DNA from: Lachnospiraceae bacterium
Lineage (GTDB): Bacteria; Bacillota; Clostridia; Lachnospirales; Lachnospiraceae
Length of the DNA stretch: 64,000 nt
Assembly: GCA_022794265.1 (NCBI GenBank)
Contig: JAAWEK010000003.1
Span: 62,001 to 126,000 of the forward strand
Direction: 5' to 3'
A program made the translations under genes and the position numbers. The notes under the pieces were generated by a model, which did not search any database, was not told where the DNA came from, and was given only the letters and a program-made list of their open reading frames with translations. Shown piece by piece: positions 50,610 through 59,557 of this stretch (its first letter is position 1; the number at the start of each line of letters is the position of its first letter).

Positions 50610-50957
50610 ATGAATGAAATAATCAGAAATATCGAGGCAGCACAGTTAAAAGAATCTGTTCCTGAGTTTCATGTAGGCGATACTGTAAGAGTACACGCTA
50701 AGATTAAAGAAGGAAACCGTGAAAGAATCCAGGTTTTTGAAGGTACTGTTTTGAAGAGACAGGGCGGAAGTTCCAGAGAGACATTTACCGTCAGAAAGTC
50801 TTCAAACGGAATAGGCGTTGAGAAAACATGGCCATTACATTCACCAAACGTTGAAAAGATTGAAGTTGTACGTCTGGGTAAAGTAAGAAGAGCGAAACTT
50901 AACTATTTGAGAACCAGAGTTGGTAAAGCAGCGAAGGTAAAAGAGTTAGTTAAATAA
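50610..50957 (+). CDS. rplS: 50S ribosomal protein L19
   Basis: 115-aa large-subunit protein at the 30S-50S interface. Family stretches: [51 protein letters not shown] and [27 protein letters not shown] nine bases upstream selects ATG 50610; the frame opens earlier (50550) without support. Confidence 0.98.
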   Translation: MNEIIRNIEAAQLKESVPEFHVGDTVRVHAKIKEGNRERIQVFEGTVLKRQGGSSRETFTVRKSSNGIGVEKTWPLHSPNVEKIEVVRLGKVRRAKLNYLRTRVGKAAKVKELVK

Positions 50958-50980
50958 TTCGAATGGAAAACGGAATAATA

Positions 50981-51016
50981 AAAGGACAAGTACATATGTA
51001 TTTTGTCCTTTTTTCC
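50981..51016 (+). terminator. Terminator after rplS
   Basis: AAAAGGACAA pairs with TTGTCCTTTT across a GTACATATG-containing loop that is itself partly palindromic, followed by T residues. Confidence 0.85.
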
Positions 51017-51047
51017 ATCTTCATTCATAAAACCACATATCATAATC

Positions 51048-51084
51048 AGGCGATTGCAAAACACACGGTTACGGATCAGAAGTT
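51048..51084. repeat. Intergenic palindromic repeat, copy D (partial)
   Basis: AGGCGATTGCAAAACACACGG followed by GATCAGAAGTTTTGG, matching both arms of the repeat at 27414-27486 although the right arm is cut short. Located just upstream of lepB. Confidence 0.5.
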
Positions 51085-51119
51085 TTGGTATATTAAAATT
51101 GAAAAAAGGAGATGGCTCT

Positions 51120-51683
51120 ATGCGTTTTTATAATGCCATGCCGGATAAGAATACAGCAATTGATAAAGTTTTTAAATGGATTGTGGATATTATTGTAGTA
51201 GCAATATTAGCTGTATTTCTGATGAATTATATCGGCTTAAGAACAAAAGTAGTTGGAAATTCCATGGCGAAAGAGCTGGTAAATAACGATGAAGTTTTTA
51301 TTGATACGCTGATCTACAGACTGAAAAAACCTTCCAGATTTGACGTAATATCCTTTACGAAACAAGGAGCAGACGGAGGATCCATGGAATATATAAAACG
51401 AATCATTGGCCTTCCGGGAGAAACCGTGGAAATCAAAGACGGAAGGATATATATAGATCATAAACTGCTGGACTATAATAAGGATATGGAGGATATCGTA
51501 AATCCAGGGCTTGCGGCGGCTTCCATTACTCTGTCTTATAATGAATATTTTGTAATAGGCGATAACTGGAACAGTAGTGAAGACAGCCGTTCCGGTACAG
51601 TAGAAAATGTCAGAATGGAAGAGATTAACGGAAAGGTCTGGCTGGTAGTATCACCCTTTGTGAGAATAGGACTGGTGAATTAA
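51120..51683 (+). CDS. lepB: Signal peptidase I
   Basis: 187-aa membrane protease cleaving signal peptides outside the membrane. One N-terminal membrane segment (about residues 17-40). The catalytic Ser is in VVGNSMAKEL, and the catalytic Lys in YIKRIIGLPGE (box D); VIGDNWNSSEDSR is box E. AAAAGGAGAT upstream of ATG 51120 decides the start. A nearby LepB between rplS and rbgA is a usual arrangement in Clostridia. Confidence 0.95.
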   Translation: MRFYNAMPDKNTAIDKVFKWIVDIIVVAILAVFLMNYIGLRTKVVGNSMAKELVNNDEVFIDTLIYRLKKPSRFDVISFTKQGADGGSMEYIKRIIGLPGETVEIKDGRIYIDHKLLDYNKDMEDIVNPGLAAASITLSYNEYFVIGDNWNSSEDSRSGTVENVRMEEINGKVWLVVSPFVRIGLVN

Positions 51684-51734
51684 AGAATGTAACGGTTACA
51701 TAACCGTCTGGAAAAGAAGATAAAGGAGGCATAT

Positions 51735-52580
51735 ATGCAGTTTCAATGGTATCCGGGACACATGACAAAAGCAAGAAGAATGATGGAGGAAGATATTAAG
51801 CTTATCGATCTGGTAATCGAACTGGTAGATGCCAGATTACCTTTAAGCAGCCGGAATCCTGATATTGACAGCATCGGAAAAAATAAGGCAAGACTGATTC
51901 TCTTAAATAAATGCGATCTTGCAGATGAAGCCAAAAACCAGAAATGGGCAAAATGGTTTGCAGGACAGGGTTTTTTTACCGTAATGGTAAATGCCAGAAG
52001 TGGTGCAGGAATCAAAGAAATTAACGGTGTTATTAAAGAGGCATGTAAGGAAAAGACAGAACGGGACCGGAGACGGGGAATTTTAAACCGTCCGGTCCGG
52101 GCGATGGTAGTAGGGATTCCCAATGTGGGAAAATCTACATTTATTAATTCCTATGCCAGAAAGGCATGTACGAAAACTGGAAACAAACCTGGTGTTACCA
52201 AAGGAAAACAGTGGATTAAACTTAGCAATACCCTGGAGCTGCTGGATACTCCGGGAATTTTATGGCCGAAATTTGAGGATCAGGCTGTAGGGCTTCGTTT
52301 GGCACTGGTAGGATCCATTAAGGATGAAATATTGAATATCGGGGAATTGTCAATGGAACTACTGAAATTTATGCGGGAGAATTATAACGGAATGATTGGG
52401 GAACGATATGGAATTGAAGAGAAAGAAAATCCACTGGATACCCTGTATGAAGTTGCAAGGGCCAGACATTGCCTTTTAAAAGGTGGCGAACCGGATATTG
52501 AAAAAGCCGCAGCGATTGTATTAGAAGAATTCAGAAATGGGAAAATCGGAAGGATCAGCTTAGAAGAACCGCAGTTGTGA
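51735..52580 (+). CDS. rbgA: Ribosome biogenesis GTPase RbgA (YlqF)
   Basis: 281-aa circularly permuted GTPase for late 50S assembly. Motif order is permuted as expected: LNKCD (G4) near residue 57, then GIPNVGKST (G1) near 128 and DTPGILWP (G3) near 173. The N-terminus MQFQWYPGHMTKA is the family hallmark. A helical C-terminal RNA-binding domain follows. AAAGGAGG lies 7 bases upstream. Confidence 0.97.
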   Translation: MQFQWYPGHMTKARRMMEEDIKLIDLVIELVDARLPLSSRNPDIDSIGKNKARLILLNKCDLADEAKNQKWAKWFAGQGFFTVMVNARSGAGIKEINGVIKEACKEKTERDRRRGILNRPVRAMVVGIPNVGKSTFINSYARKACTKTGNKPGVTKGKQWIKLSNTLELLDTPGILWPKFEDQAVGLRLALVGSIKDEILNIGELSMELLKFMRENYNGMIGERYGIEEKENPLDTLYEVARARHCLLKGGEPDIEKAAAIVLEEFRNGKIGRISLEEPQL

Positions 52581-52599
52581 AAAACGAAAGGAGAACACC

Positions 52600-53370
52600 A
52601 TGTCAGAGGGTAAGAAAATCAATGAGATTAAAGCTATGTTTGAAGCTGCAGCCATAGAAGAATACATTTCTTTGCTTGAAGAATTTTCTAAGGATGAACG
52701 ATCAGGTGTTAAAAGTATCGTAAATAGATATAAAAAGAAACTGGAGGCTTACCAGGCAGAAGTTCAAAGAACCGAAGTCATGAAAGCTTATGAAAATAAA
52801 TATTCCCAATATCAGTTTATCTGCGGAATTGATGAGGTGGGCAGAGGGCCGTTAGCAGGCCCGGTATGTGCCGGGGCTGTTATCCTGCCCAAAGATGAAA
52901 CTATTTTATATCTCAATGATTCCAAAAAATTAACTGCCAAAAAGAGAGAAGAATTATACGATATTATTAAAGAACGGGCGGTGGCAGTCCAAACGACATT
53001 TATCAGCCATGAAGTCATCGATAAGATTAATATCCTGCAGGCAACATATGAAGCCATGCGAACGGCTGTTAAGAAACTTTCTCCGACACCCGATATATTA
53101 TTAAATGATGCGGTTACAATTCCGGAGATGGACAGTACTATTGTTCAGGTTCCCATCATTCACGGGGATGCCAAAAGTGTATCCATTGCTGCGGCCAGTA
53201 TTGTCGCCAAGGTGGAACGGGACAGACTGATGCAGGAATATGATACGTTGTATCCGGAATATGGATTTGCCAGCAATAAGGGCTACGGCTCCAAAGAACA
53301 TATTGAAGCCATAAAAAAACACGGAGCATGCCCGATTCATCGATTAAGTTTTTTGAAAGGTCTGATATAG
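52600..53370 (+). CDS. rnhB: Ribonuclease HII
   Basis: 256-aa enzyme removing ribonucleotides from DNA-RNA hybrids. An N-terminal helical extension (about 70 residues, typical of Firmicutes RNase HII) precedes the catalytic core starting CGIDEVGRGPLAGPV (the DE of DEVGRG coordinates metal). Then LNDSKKLTAKKREELYD and SIAAASIVAKVERD. AAAGGAGAA lies upstream. It lies 19 bases after rbgA, as in Bacillus. Confidence 0.97.
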   Translation: MSEGKKINEIKAMFEAAAIEEYISLLEEFSKDERSGVKSIVNRYKKKLEAYQAEVQRTEVMKAYENKYSQYQFICGIDEVGRGPLAGPVCAGAVILPKDETILYLNDSKKLTAKKREELYDIIKERAVAVQTTFISHEVIDKINILQATYEAMRTAVKKLSPTPDILLNDAVTIPEMDSTIVQVPIIHGDAKSVSIAAASIVAKVERDRLMQEYDTLYPEYGFASNKGYGSKEHIEAIKKHGACPIHRLSFLKGLI

Positions 53371-55224
53371 TTGAATGTTAATATCAACAATCTATTACAA
53401 AATTATACCCAGATGGATTCCGCCGGAAATGAAGATAGCTTAAAGACCGGAACGGAAGTAATGATAAACGGAAAACCGGAAACCGGAGGAACCGACGGAA
53501 CCATGTCGCTGAAACAATTGTCCGTGGGAGATATTTTTCGTGCCAAAATATTGGATATTCGAAATATGGAAGTTCGGATACAGCTTTCCAACAGCCAGGA
53601 AGTAAAAGCCCTGATGGGAGAAGCGCTGGAACTAAATATTGGCGAGGAGCTGACCTTTCAGGTAAAAGCCAACGGGGAACACGGAATCGTTTTGCGGCCA
53701 GTGGGAAATTCCGATATTCCTTCCGAACTGGTGACAAAGTCACTGCTCAGCGCAGGACTGTCGGTTAATGATAAAAATATTGCAGTTGTAAAAGAATTGA
53801 TCGGCAGCGGACAGCCCATCGACCGACAGTCGGTTTTAAATATGGTAAAACTTCTGAATACATATAAAGGGGAAAGTATCGGGAAGTTGTCACAGATGAT
53901 AAAACATGGAATTGAGATTACTCCCGAAAATCTGGAGCAATATGATAAATATATGAATTATGAGCATAAGATATCCGATAGTATGCAGAATTTATCCAAT
54001 GCTTTGGCAGAGTATATTCAGGAAGATACTACTGGAAATGTAAAATCTATAATACAGTTATTTATTCATTTGTCTCATGCATTTCAGGAACGGCCAGAGA
54101 TTTCCCAAACGGATGTACCTGTTCAGACAGCAACCAGTGAAACAAAATCGGATTCGGTAACTGTAACTCCCCCAGAGATTCAGAATCCTTCGGAACCTTT
54201 GAATAAAACAGAAACCCTTCTGCAGAATGCAGAAAACAGACAGGGAGAACAAATGGCAGAACTAAATACAGTACAGAGAGATTTCACTGGAACTTCCGGT
54301 CCGGAAAAGAATGAGGTTCCCAATCATATAAAACAGGATTATGTCCAGAATCCAGCGGCTGATACGGAACCGTGGAAGTATGTGACAGAAAAGCTTCAGA
54401 ATACAGAACATATGACTGTGGAGAAAGATTTGTCTCAGGAGGATTCTCTTTCGAAATCCATGGATGCGATTGCTCATGCGGATACCTTTCAGGAACTGGC
54501 AGAGGCACTCACACAGATGGACCGGCAAGGTTTTACGGAGTCACAGGCTATGAAAGTTCTTCATTCCCCTTCCTTTCGGAATGCGGTAAAATCAGTCCTT
54601 CGGAATAAAGGATTGTTAAATATTTCTGATAAATCCGATGAAACAATATTAGAAAAAAAGGATATAAATAATTTATATGAGAGATTACTGCGGGCAGCGG
54701 ATACCATAGAAAAAAATATAAAAGGCGGAAGTCCTCGGGAAAGTAATCTTTTGAATCAGGCAAAGGACCTGAAAAATAATATTCTGTTTATGAATGATTT
54801 AAACCAGATTGCCTCTTATGTCCAGCTTCCATATAAAATTAATTCCAGACAGGAACAGGGTGATTTATATGTGTATGGCAGGAAACGGAGAAAAACAGAG
54901 ATAAATGAAAAAATAACAGCGTTTCTGCATCTGGACCTGGACCATCTGGGAGCAACGGATATCAGTGTGGAACTGGTTGATCAGGCAGTATCCGCAAAGT
55001 TTACCCTGAATAACCGGATTTCGGAAAAGCTGGTTGAAGAGCATCTGCATGAACTTCAGGCACGCCTGAAGCAGAAAGGATATTCCGTAAACCTGTCTGC
55101 GGAAACCGTTGTCCAGGAACAAACAGCGGAGTTCCAGCAGTCTGAAGGAGTTTTAAATCATATATTTGAACATGATGAAAGTACTTCAAACATCAAACGA
55201 TACTCATTTGACATTCGCGCATAA
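53371..55224 (+). CDS. FliK-like C-terminal domain protein (YlqG-type)
   Basis: 617-aa soluble protein. An N-terminal region with an OB-like segment (about residues 45-115, VGDIFRAKILDIRNMEVRIQL) leads to a long Gln/Glu/Thr-rich low-complexity linker (about 230-360). The C-terminal domain (about 495-590, AFLHLDLDHLGATDISVELVD and LHELQARLKQKGYSV) resembles the flagellar hook-length control protein FliK C-terminus. Position between rnhB and an FlhB-like gene matches Bacillus ylqG. No ATG at the front: TTG 53371 directly follows the rnhB stop, with AAAGGTCT upstream. Role unknown; no flagellar genes are nearby. Confidence 0.72.
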   Translation: MNVNINNLLQNYTQMDSAGNEDSLKTGTEVMINGKPETGGTDGTMSLKQLSVGDIFRAKILDIRNMEVRIQLSNSQEVKALMGEALELNIGEELTFQVKANGEHGIVLRPVGNSDIPSELVTKSLLSAGLSVNDKNIAVVKELIGSGQPIDRQSVLNMVKLLNTYKGESIGKLSQMIKHGIEITPENLEQYDKYMNYEHKISDSMQNLSNALAEYIQEDTTGNVKSIIQLFIHLSHAFQERPEISQTDVPVQTATSETKSDSVTVTPPEIQNPSEPLNKTETLLQNAENRQGEQMAELNTVQRDFTGTSGPEKNEVPNHIKQDYVQNPAADTEPWKYVTEKLQNTEHMTVEKDLSQEDSLSKSMDAIAHADTFQELAEALTQMDRQGFTESQAMKVLHSPSFRNAVKSVLRNKGLLNISDKSDETILEKKDINNLYERLLRAADTIEKNIKGGSPRESNLLNQAKDLKNNILFMNDLNQIASYVQLPYKINSRQEQGDLYVYGRKRRKTEINEKITAFLHLDLDHLGATDISVELVDQAVSAKFTLNNRISEKLVEEHLHELQARLKQKGYSVNLSAETVVQEQTAEFQQSEGVLNHIFEHDESTSNIKRYSFDIRA

Positions 55225-55260
55225 GATGAATGCGGGATTTTAAGCTGTCAGGAAAGGAAA

Positions 55261-55548
55261 ATGATAGTATTGAATGAAAAAAATAAAAAACTGGCAATTG
55301 CACTGGAGTATAATACGGGAGAAGAAGCGCCTACCATAATTGCTTCCGGTCAGGGCATACTGGCGGAAAAAATCATAGATAAAGCAGTGGAGGCAGATGT
55401 TCCTTTATACGAAGACTCTAAACTGGCCAGGACGCTGTCCAAACTGGAGGTTGGAGAAATGATTCCGCCGGAATTATACGGTGTGGTTGCGGAAATTCTG
55501 GTATTTGTGGATAAGATGGACCGGTTGCGTAGTAAAATACAAAAGTAA
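55261..55548 (+). CDS. FlhB-like C-terminal domain protein (YlqH-type)
   Basis: 95-aa protein resembling the cytoplasmic tail of FlhB/YscU export-switch proteins: LAIALEYNTGEEAPTIIASGQG, AEKIIDKAVEADVPLYEDSKLARTL and VGEMIPPELYGVVAEILVFV. It lacks the membrane domain, and the autocleavage NPTH motif is absent (the equivalent place falls at the start of the protein). It follows the FliK-like gene, so the two probably interact, mirroring FliK-FlhB. GGAAAGGAAA lies upstream of the ATG. Confidence 0.85.
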   Translation: MIVLNEKNKKLAIALEYNTGEEAPTIIASGQGILAEKIIDKAVEADVPLYEDSKLARTLSKLEVGEMIPPELYGVVAEILVFVDKMDRLRSKIQK

Positions 55549-55560
55549 AAAGGAAGGGGA

Positions 55561-55923
55561 ATGAGTATAAATATGAATAAACGACTGGTGGGGAGCAGAT
55601 ATGAACAAGAGGCGGCTGAATATCTGAAGTCCCAGGGATACCGGATTCTTATGATGAATTACCGATGCCCGCTGGGTGAAATTGACATTGTGGCTATGGA
55701 TGGTGATACGCTGGTATTCTGTGAGGTGAAATACAGAAAAAACCTGCGGTACGGTTCTCCGGCGGAAGCGGTAGACTTCAGAAAACAGAGTACGATTCAG
55801 CGGATAGCGGGAATGTATCTGGCAGAACACAGGTTTCCACCGGAACACCGGATTCGTTTTGATGTGGTGGCCGTTTTAAATCATACCTTTACACTATATA
55901 AAAATGCATTTGGAGGATTTTAG
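55561..55923 (+). CDS. yraN: YraN family (UPF0102) endonuclease-like protein
   Basis: 120-aa protein of the restriction-endonuclease-like fold. Family stretches: GSRYEQEAAEYLKSQGYRIL, NYRCPLGEIDIVAMDGDTLVFCEVKYR (D and ExK nuclease-like residues) and GSPAEAVDFRKQSTIQRIAG. The function is not established; nuclease activity is inferred from fold. GGAAGGGGA precedes the ATG. The next gene starts right after the stop. Confidence 0.93.
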   Translation: MSINMNKRLVGSRYEQEAAEYLKSQGYRILMMNYRCPLGEIDIVAMDGDTLVFCEVKYRKNLRYGSPAEAVDFRKQSTIQRIAGMYLAEHRFPPEHRIRFDVVAVLNHTFTLYKNAFGGF

Positions 55924-56760
55924 ATGTCGGATTATTATCTGGAACAGATAAAAAAACAGGAGGTTCCTGTTATCACATTTGAGAAATTAAACAATATCCC
56001 TTTTCTTAAGCATGGTTTTTCTACAAGGCTGGGCGGTGTCAGTGAAGGGATATTTTCTTCGTTAAATCTGTCGTTTAACCGCGGAGATTCACAGGAACAT
56101 GTTATGGAAAATTACAAAAGGATTGCAAAAGCCATAGGTTTTGAACTCAGTCATCTGGTATTATCGGCTCAGACCCATACCACCAATGTAAAGCTGGTGA
56201 CCAAAAAAGACTGCGGAAACGGAATTACACGTGAAAATATGTTTACAGATGTGGACGGACTGATAACGTCAGAAGACAATGTGGTTCTGGGAACTTCTTT
56301 TGCGGACTGTGTGCCGCTTTATTTTGCGGATGTAAAAAATAAAGCCATCGGACTGTCGCATTCCGGCTGGCGGGGAACCGTAAACCGTATGGGCGAGATA
56401 ACCATCCGGCGGATGCAGGAAGAATTTGGAACCAGACCGGAAGATGTAATCTGCGCCATCGGTCCTTCCATCTGTCAGGATTGTTATGAAGTGGATGATA
56501 CGGTTATCCGGGAATTTCAGAAAAATTTTTCAGCCAGGGACTGTGAAGAAATCTATTATCAAACGAAGTCTGGAAACTATCAGTTAAATCTGTGGAGAGC
56601 AAACGAATTGATACTGACGGAGGCTGGTGTGAAACCGGAGCATATTGATAATCGGAGAATCTGTACCTGCTGTAACCGCCATATTTTATTTTCACATCGC
56701 GGTCTGAATGGAAAAAGGGGGAATCTTTCAGCATTTCTTTACAAAATACCGATTAAATGA
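55924..56760 (+). CDS. YfiH/YlmD family (multicopper-oxidase-like) purine nucleoside phosphorylase
   Basis: 278-aa cytoplasmic protein of the DUF152 (laccase-domain) family, members of which have been shown to act as purine nucleoside phosphorylase/adenosine deaminase rather than laccases. Zinc/active-site region: AQTHTTNVKLV (His), SFADCVPLYF (Cys) and GLSHSGWRGTVN (His). C-terminal CTCCNRHILFSHR is also typical. GGAGG about 7 bases upstream; the start immediately follows yraN. Confidence 0.9.
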   Translation: MSDYYLEQIKKQEVPVITFEKLNNIPFLKHGFSTRLGGVSEGIFSSLNLSFNRGDSQEHVMENYKRIAKAIGFELSHLVLSAQTHTTNVKLVTKKDCGNGITRENMFTDVDGLITSEDNVVLGTSFADCVPLYFADVKNKAIGLSHSGWRGTVNRMGEITIRRMQEEFGTRPEDVICAIGPSICQDCYEVDDTVIREFQKNFSARDCEEIYYQTKSGNYQLNLWRANELILTEAGVKPEHIDNRRICTCCNRHILFSHRGLNGKRGNLSAFLYKIPIK

Positions 56761-56802
56761 TAATATTATTACAGTAAACTGTTTTCACAGGTGAGGTTGA
56801 TT

Positions 56803-58221
56803 ATGAAGCATATCGAACATAAAATAAAAGAGATTCAGCCCGGCTCCATAGCGGAAGAACTGGAGCTGGAACCGGGAGATGTTCTGTTGAAAATAAATGA
56901 TACTGTTATAGAGGATATTTTTGATTATCAGTATCTGGCGGAAGATGATTATATCGAAGTACTGGTGAGAAAGCAGAACGGTGAGGAATGGTTATTGGAG
57001 GTTGACAAGGAACCAGATGAAGATTTGGGAATTGTCTTTGAAAACGGACTGATGGACGATTATAGGAGCTGTCATAATAAATGTATTTTTTGCTTTATTG
57101 ACCAGATGCCAAAGGGTATGAGAGAAACGCTGTACTTTAAAGACGATGATTCCAGACTTTCTTTTCTGCAGGGGAATTATGTTACATTAACCAATATGTC
57201 GGAACAAGACATTCAGCGTATTATCAGGTATAATTTAGGTCCCATCAATATATCCGTGCATACAACGAATCCAGAACTGCGGTGTAAGATGCTGAATAAC
57301 CGTTTTGCTGGTGAGGCGTTAAAAAAGATTGATATACTGCATGAAGGCGGAATCAGTATGAACGGGCAGATTGTTTTATGTAAAGGGATTAATGATGGTG
57401 CGGAATTAAAACGAAGCATTCAGGATCTGGAGCGTTATATTCCGCTTATGCAGAGTGTATCTGTGGTTCCGGCCGGACTGACAAAATACAGGGAAGGTTT
57501 ATTTGAATTAAAAAGTTTTGAACAGGCGGATGCCGGAGCTGTGATTGATATGATTGAAGAATATCAGAATATTTTTTATAAAACCTATGGTATCCATTTT
57601 ATACATGCCAGCGACGAATGGTATATTTTAGCGAAACGGGAATTTCCGGAAGAGGAGCGGTATGACGGTTATCTCCAGTTGGAAAATGGAGTGGGTATGA
57701 TGCGGCTGTTTCAGAATGAATTTCAGGAAGCTCTGGAACAGCTTAAGAACGATTTCGAAATGATGGGCGGGCTTCAGGGAATGGAGCAGAAAACAGTTTC
57801 CATTGCTACAGGTCTGTTAGCCTATAATCTGATTCAGAGTCTGTGTGATGCTATGACAGAACTCATTGAACCGTTGGAAATCCGTTGCTATCCTATCGTT
57901 AATCATTATTTTGGAGAAAAAATAACGGTGTCCGGCCTGATAACCGCTACGGATCTGACTGAACAGTTAAAAAACAGGGAACTGGGAGACATGCTGCTGC
58001 TGCCTTCCAATATCTTAAGAAGCGGAGAAGATGTTTTTCTGGACGATATTACTTTGGAAGAACTTAAAAATACTTTACAAGTGGATATTAATATTGTAGA
58101 ATCAAGCGGTCAGGGTTTTATTGACGGAGTTTTACAGGTGTTTAAACCGGAAACGAAAAGAAAACAGAAAGTAAACGGGAATTTTGTATATATCAAAGCA
58201 TATGACAGAGAACGGGAATAG
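56803..58221 (+). CDS. PDZ / radical SAM / DUF512 family protein
   Basis: 472-aa protein. An N-terminal PDZ-like domain (about residues 1-75, IQPGSIAEELELEPGDVLLKIND) is followed by a radical-SAM-like region with CHNKCIFCFIDQMPKGMR, a 4Fe-4S CxxxCxxC motif. A C-terminal DUF512 domain (about 280-460) follows. This three-part layout is widespread in Clostridia and in cyanobacteria and lies next to der here, as in many genomes. Enzymatic function unknown. ATG 56803 with AGGTGAGG upstream; an in-frame GTG at 56791 overlaps that Shine-Dalgarno. Confidence 0.88.
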   Translation: MKHIEHKIKEIQPGSIAEELELEPGDVLLKINDTVIEDIFDYQYLAEDDYIEVLVRKQNGEEWLLEVDKEPDEDLGIVFENGLMDDYRSCHNKCIFCFIDQMPKGMRETLYFKDDDSRLSFLQGNYVTLTNMSEQDIQRIIRYNLGPINISVHTTNPELRCKMLNNRFAGEALKKIDILHEGGISMNGQIVLCKGINDGAELKRSIQDLERYIPLMQSVSVVPAGLTKYREGLFELKSFEQADAGAVIDMIEEYQNIFYKTYGIHFIHASDEWYILAKREFPEEERYDGYLQLENGVGMMRLFQNEFQEALEQLKNDFEMMGGLQGMEQKTVSIATGLLAYNLIQSLCDAMTELIEPLEIRCYPIVNHYFGEKITVSGLITATDLTEQLKNRELGDMLLLPSNILRSGEDVFLDDITLEELKNTLQVDINIVESSGQGFIDGVLQVFKPETKRKQKVNGNFVYIKAYDRERE

Positions 58222-58229
58222 GAGATAAT

Positions 58230-59555
58230 ATGTCGAAACAGATTGTTGCGGTTGTGGGACGTCCGAATGTAGGAAAATCCACGTTGTTTAATGCCCTTGC
58301 AGGGGAAAATATATCTATTGTAAAAGATACGCCAGGGGTAACAAGGGACCGGATTTATGCGGATGTGACCTGGCTGGATAAGAGTTTTACGTTAATCGAT
58401 ACCGGCGGTATTGAGCCGGATACCAACGATATTATTCTGGCACAGATGCGGGAACAGGCAGAAATCGCCATTCGGACTGCGGATGTTATTATTTTTATTA
58501 CCGATGTCCGGCAGGGATTGGTGGATGCCGATGACAAAGTAGCAGATATGCTTCGTAGAAGTAAAAAACCGGTGGTTCTGGCTGTCAATAAGGTAGACAA
58601 TTACGAAAAAATGATGCCGGATGTCTACGAATTTTATAATCTGGGCATTGGCGATCCGATTCCGATTTCAGCGGTATCCAAACTGGGAATTGGTGATCTT
58701 CTGGAAGAAGTGGTGAGCCGGTTCCCGGAAGGTTCTGTGGAAGAAGAGGAAGACGACAGACCAAGAATTGCCATTGTAGGTAAACCAAATGTCGGTAAAT
58801 CTTCTATCATCAATAAACTTCTTGGGGAAGACAGGGTGATTGTTTCCGATATTGCCGGAACCACCAGAGATGCAGTAGATACGGTTATCCGGAGAAATAA
58901 AAAGGATTATGTATTTATTGATACGGCAGGCCTCAGAAGAAAATCCAAAATCAAAGAGGAACTGGAACGGTTCAGTATCATACGTACGGTAACTGCTGTG
59001 GAGCGGGCAGACGTTGTGGTTTTGGTAATCGATGCCACGGAGGGTGTGACGGAGCAGGATGCCAAAATTGCAGGAATCGCCCATGAAAGGGGAAAAGGCG
59101 TGATTATTGCCGTTAACAAGTGGGATGCTATTGAAAAAAATGATAAGACCATTTACGAACATACGTCCCGGATTCGGGAAATTCTGGCCTATATGCCATA
59201 CGCAGAGCTGATTTTTATTTCAGCAGTCACTGGACAGCGTTTAAATAAATTATTTGAATTCATAGATATGGTGATTGAAAATCAGACGTTGCGGGTGGCC
59301 ACTGGTGTGCTGAATGAAATTATGGCAGAAGCCGTGGCCTTACAGCAGCCGCCGTCGGATAAAGGGAAACGTCTGAGGCTGTATTATATCACACAGGTTG
59401 CCGTTAAACCGCCCACCTTTGTTATCTTTGTCAATGATAAGGAACTTATGCATTTTTCTTATACAAGGTATATTGAAAATAAAATCCGGGAGGCCTTTGG
59501 TTTTAAAGGAACCAGATTGAAATTTATTATTCGGGAACGAAAGGAAAAGGAATAA
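58230..59555 (+). CDS. der: Ribosome-associated GTPase Der (EngA)
   Basis: 441-aa tandem GTPase for 50S assembly. First G domain: GRPNVGKSTLFNALAG, DTPGVTRDRIYADV, DTGGIEP, NKVDN. Second G domain: GKPNVGKSSIINKLLGEDR, DIAGTTRDAVDT, DTAGLRRKSKI, NKWDA. A KH-like C-terminal domain ends GFKGTRLKFIIRERK. Starts 8 bases after the radical SAM gene behind GGAG. Confidence 0.98.
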   Translation: MSKQIVAVVGRPNVGKSTLFNALAGENISIVKDTPGVTRDRIYADVTWLDKSFTLIDTGGIEPDTNDIILAQMREQAEIAIRTADVIIFITDVRQGLVDADDKVADMLRRSKKPVVLAVNKVDNYEKMMPDVYEFYNLGIGDPIPISAVSKLGIGDLLEEVVSRFPEGSVEEEEDDRPRIAIVGKPNVGKSSIINKLLGEDRVIVSDIAGTTRDAVDTVIRRNKKDYVFIDTAGLRRKSKIKEELERFSIIRTVTAVERADVVVLVIDATEGVTEQDAKIAGIAHERGKGVIIAVNKWDAIEKNDKTIYEHTSRIREILAYMPYAELIFISAVTGQRLNKLFEFIDMVIENQTLRVATGVLNEIMAEAVALQQPPSDKGKRLRLYYITQVAVKPPTFVIFVNDKELMHFSYTRYIENKIREAFGFKGTRLKFIIRERKEKE

Positions 59556-59557
59556 AC

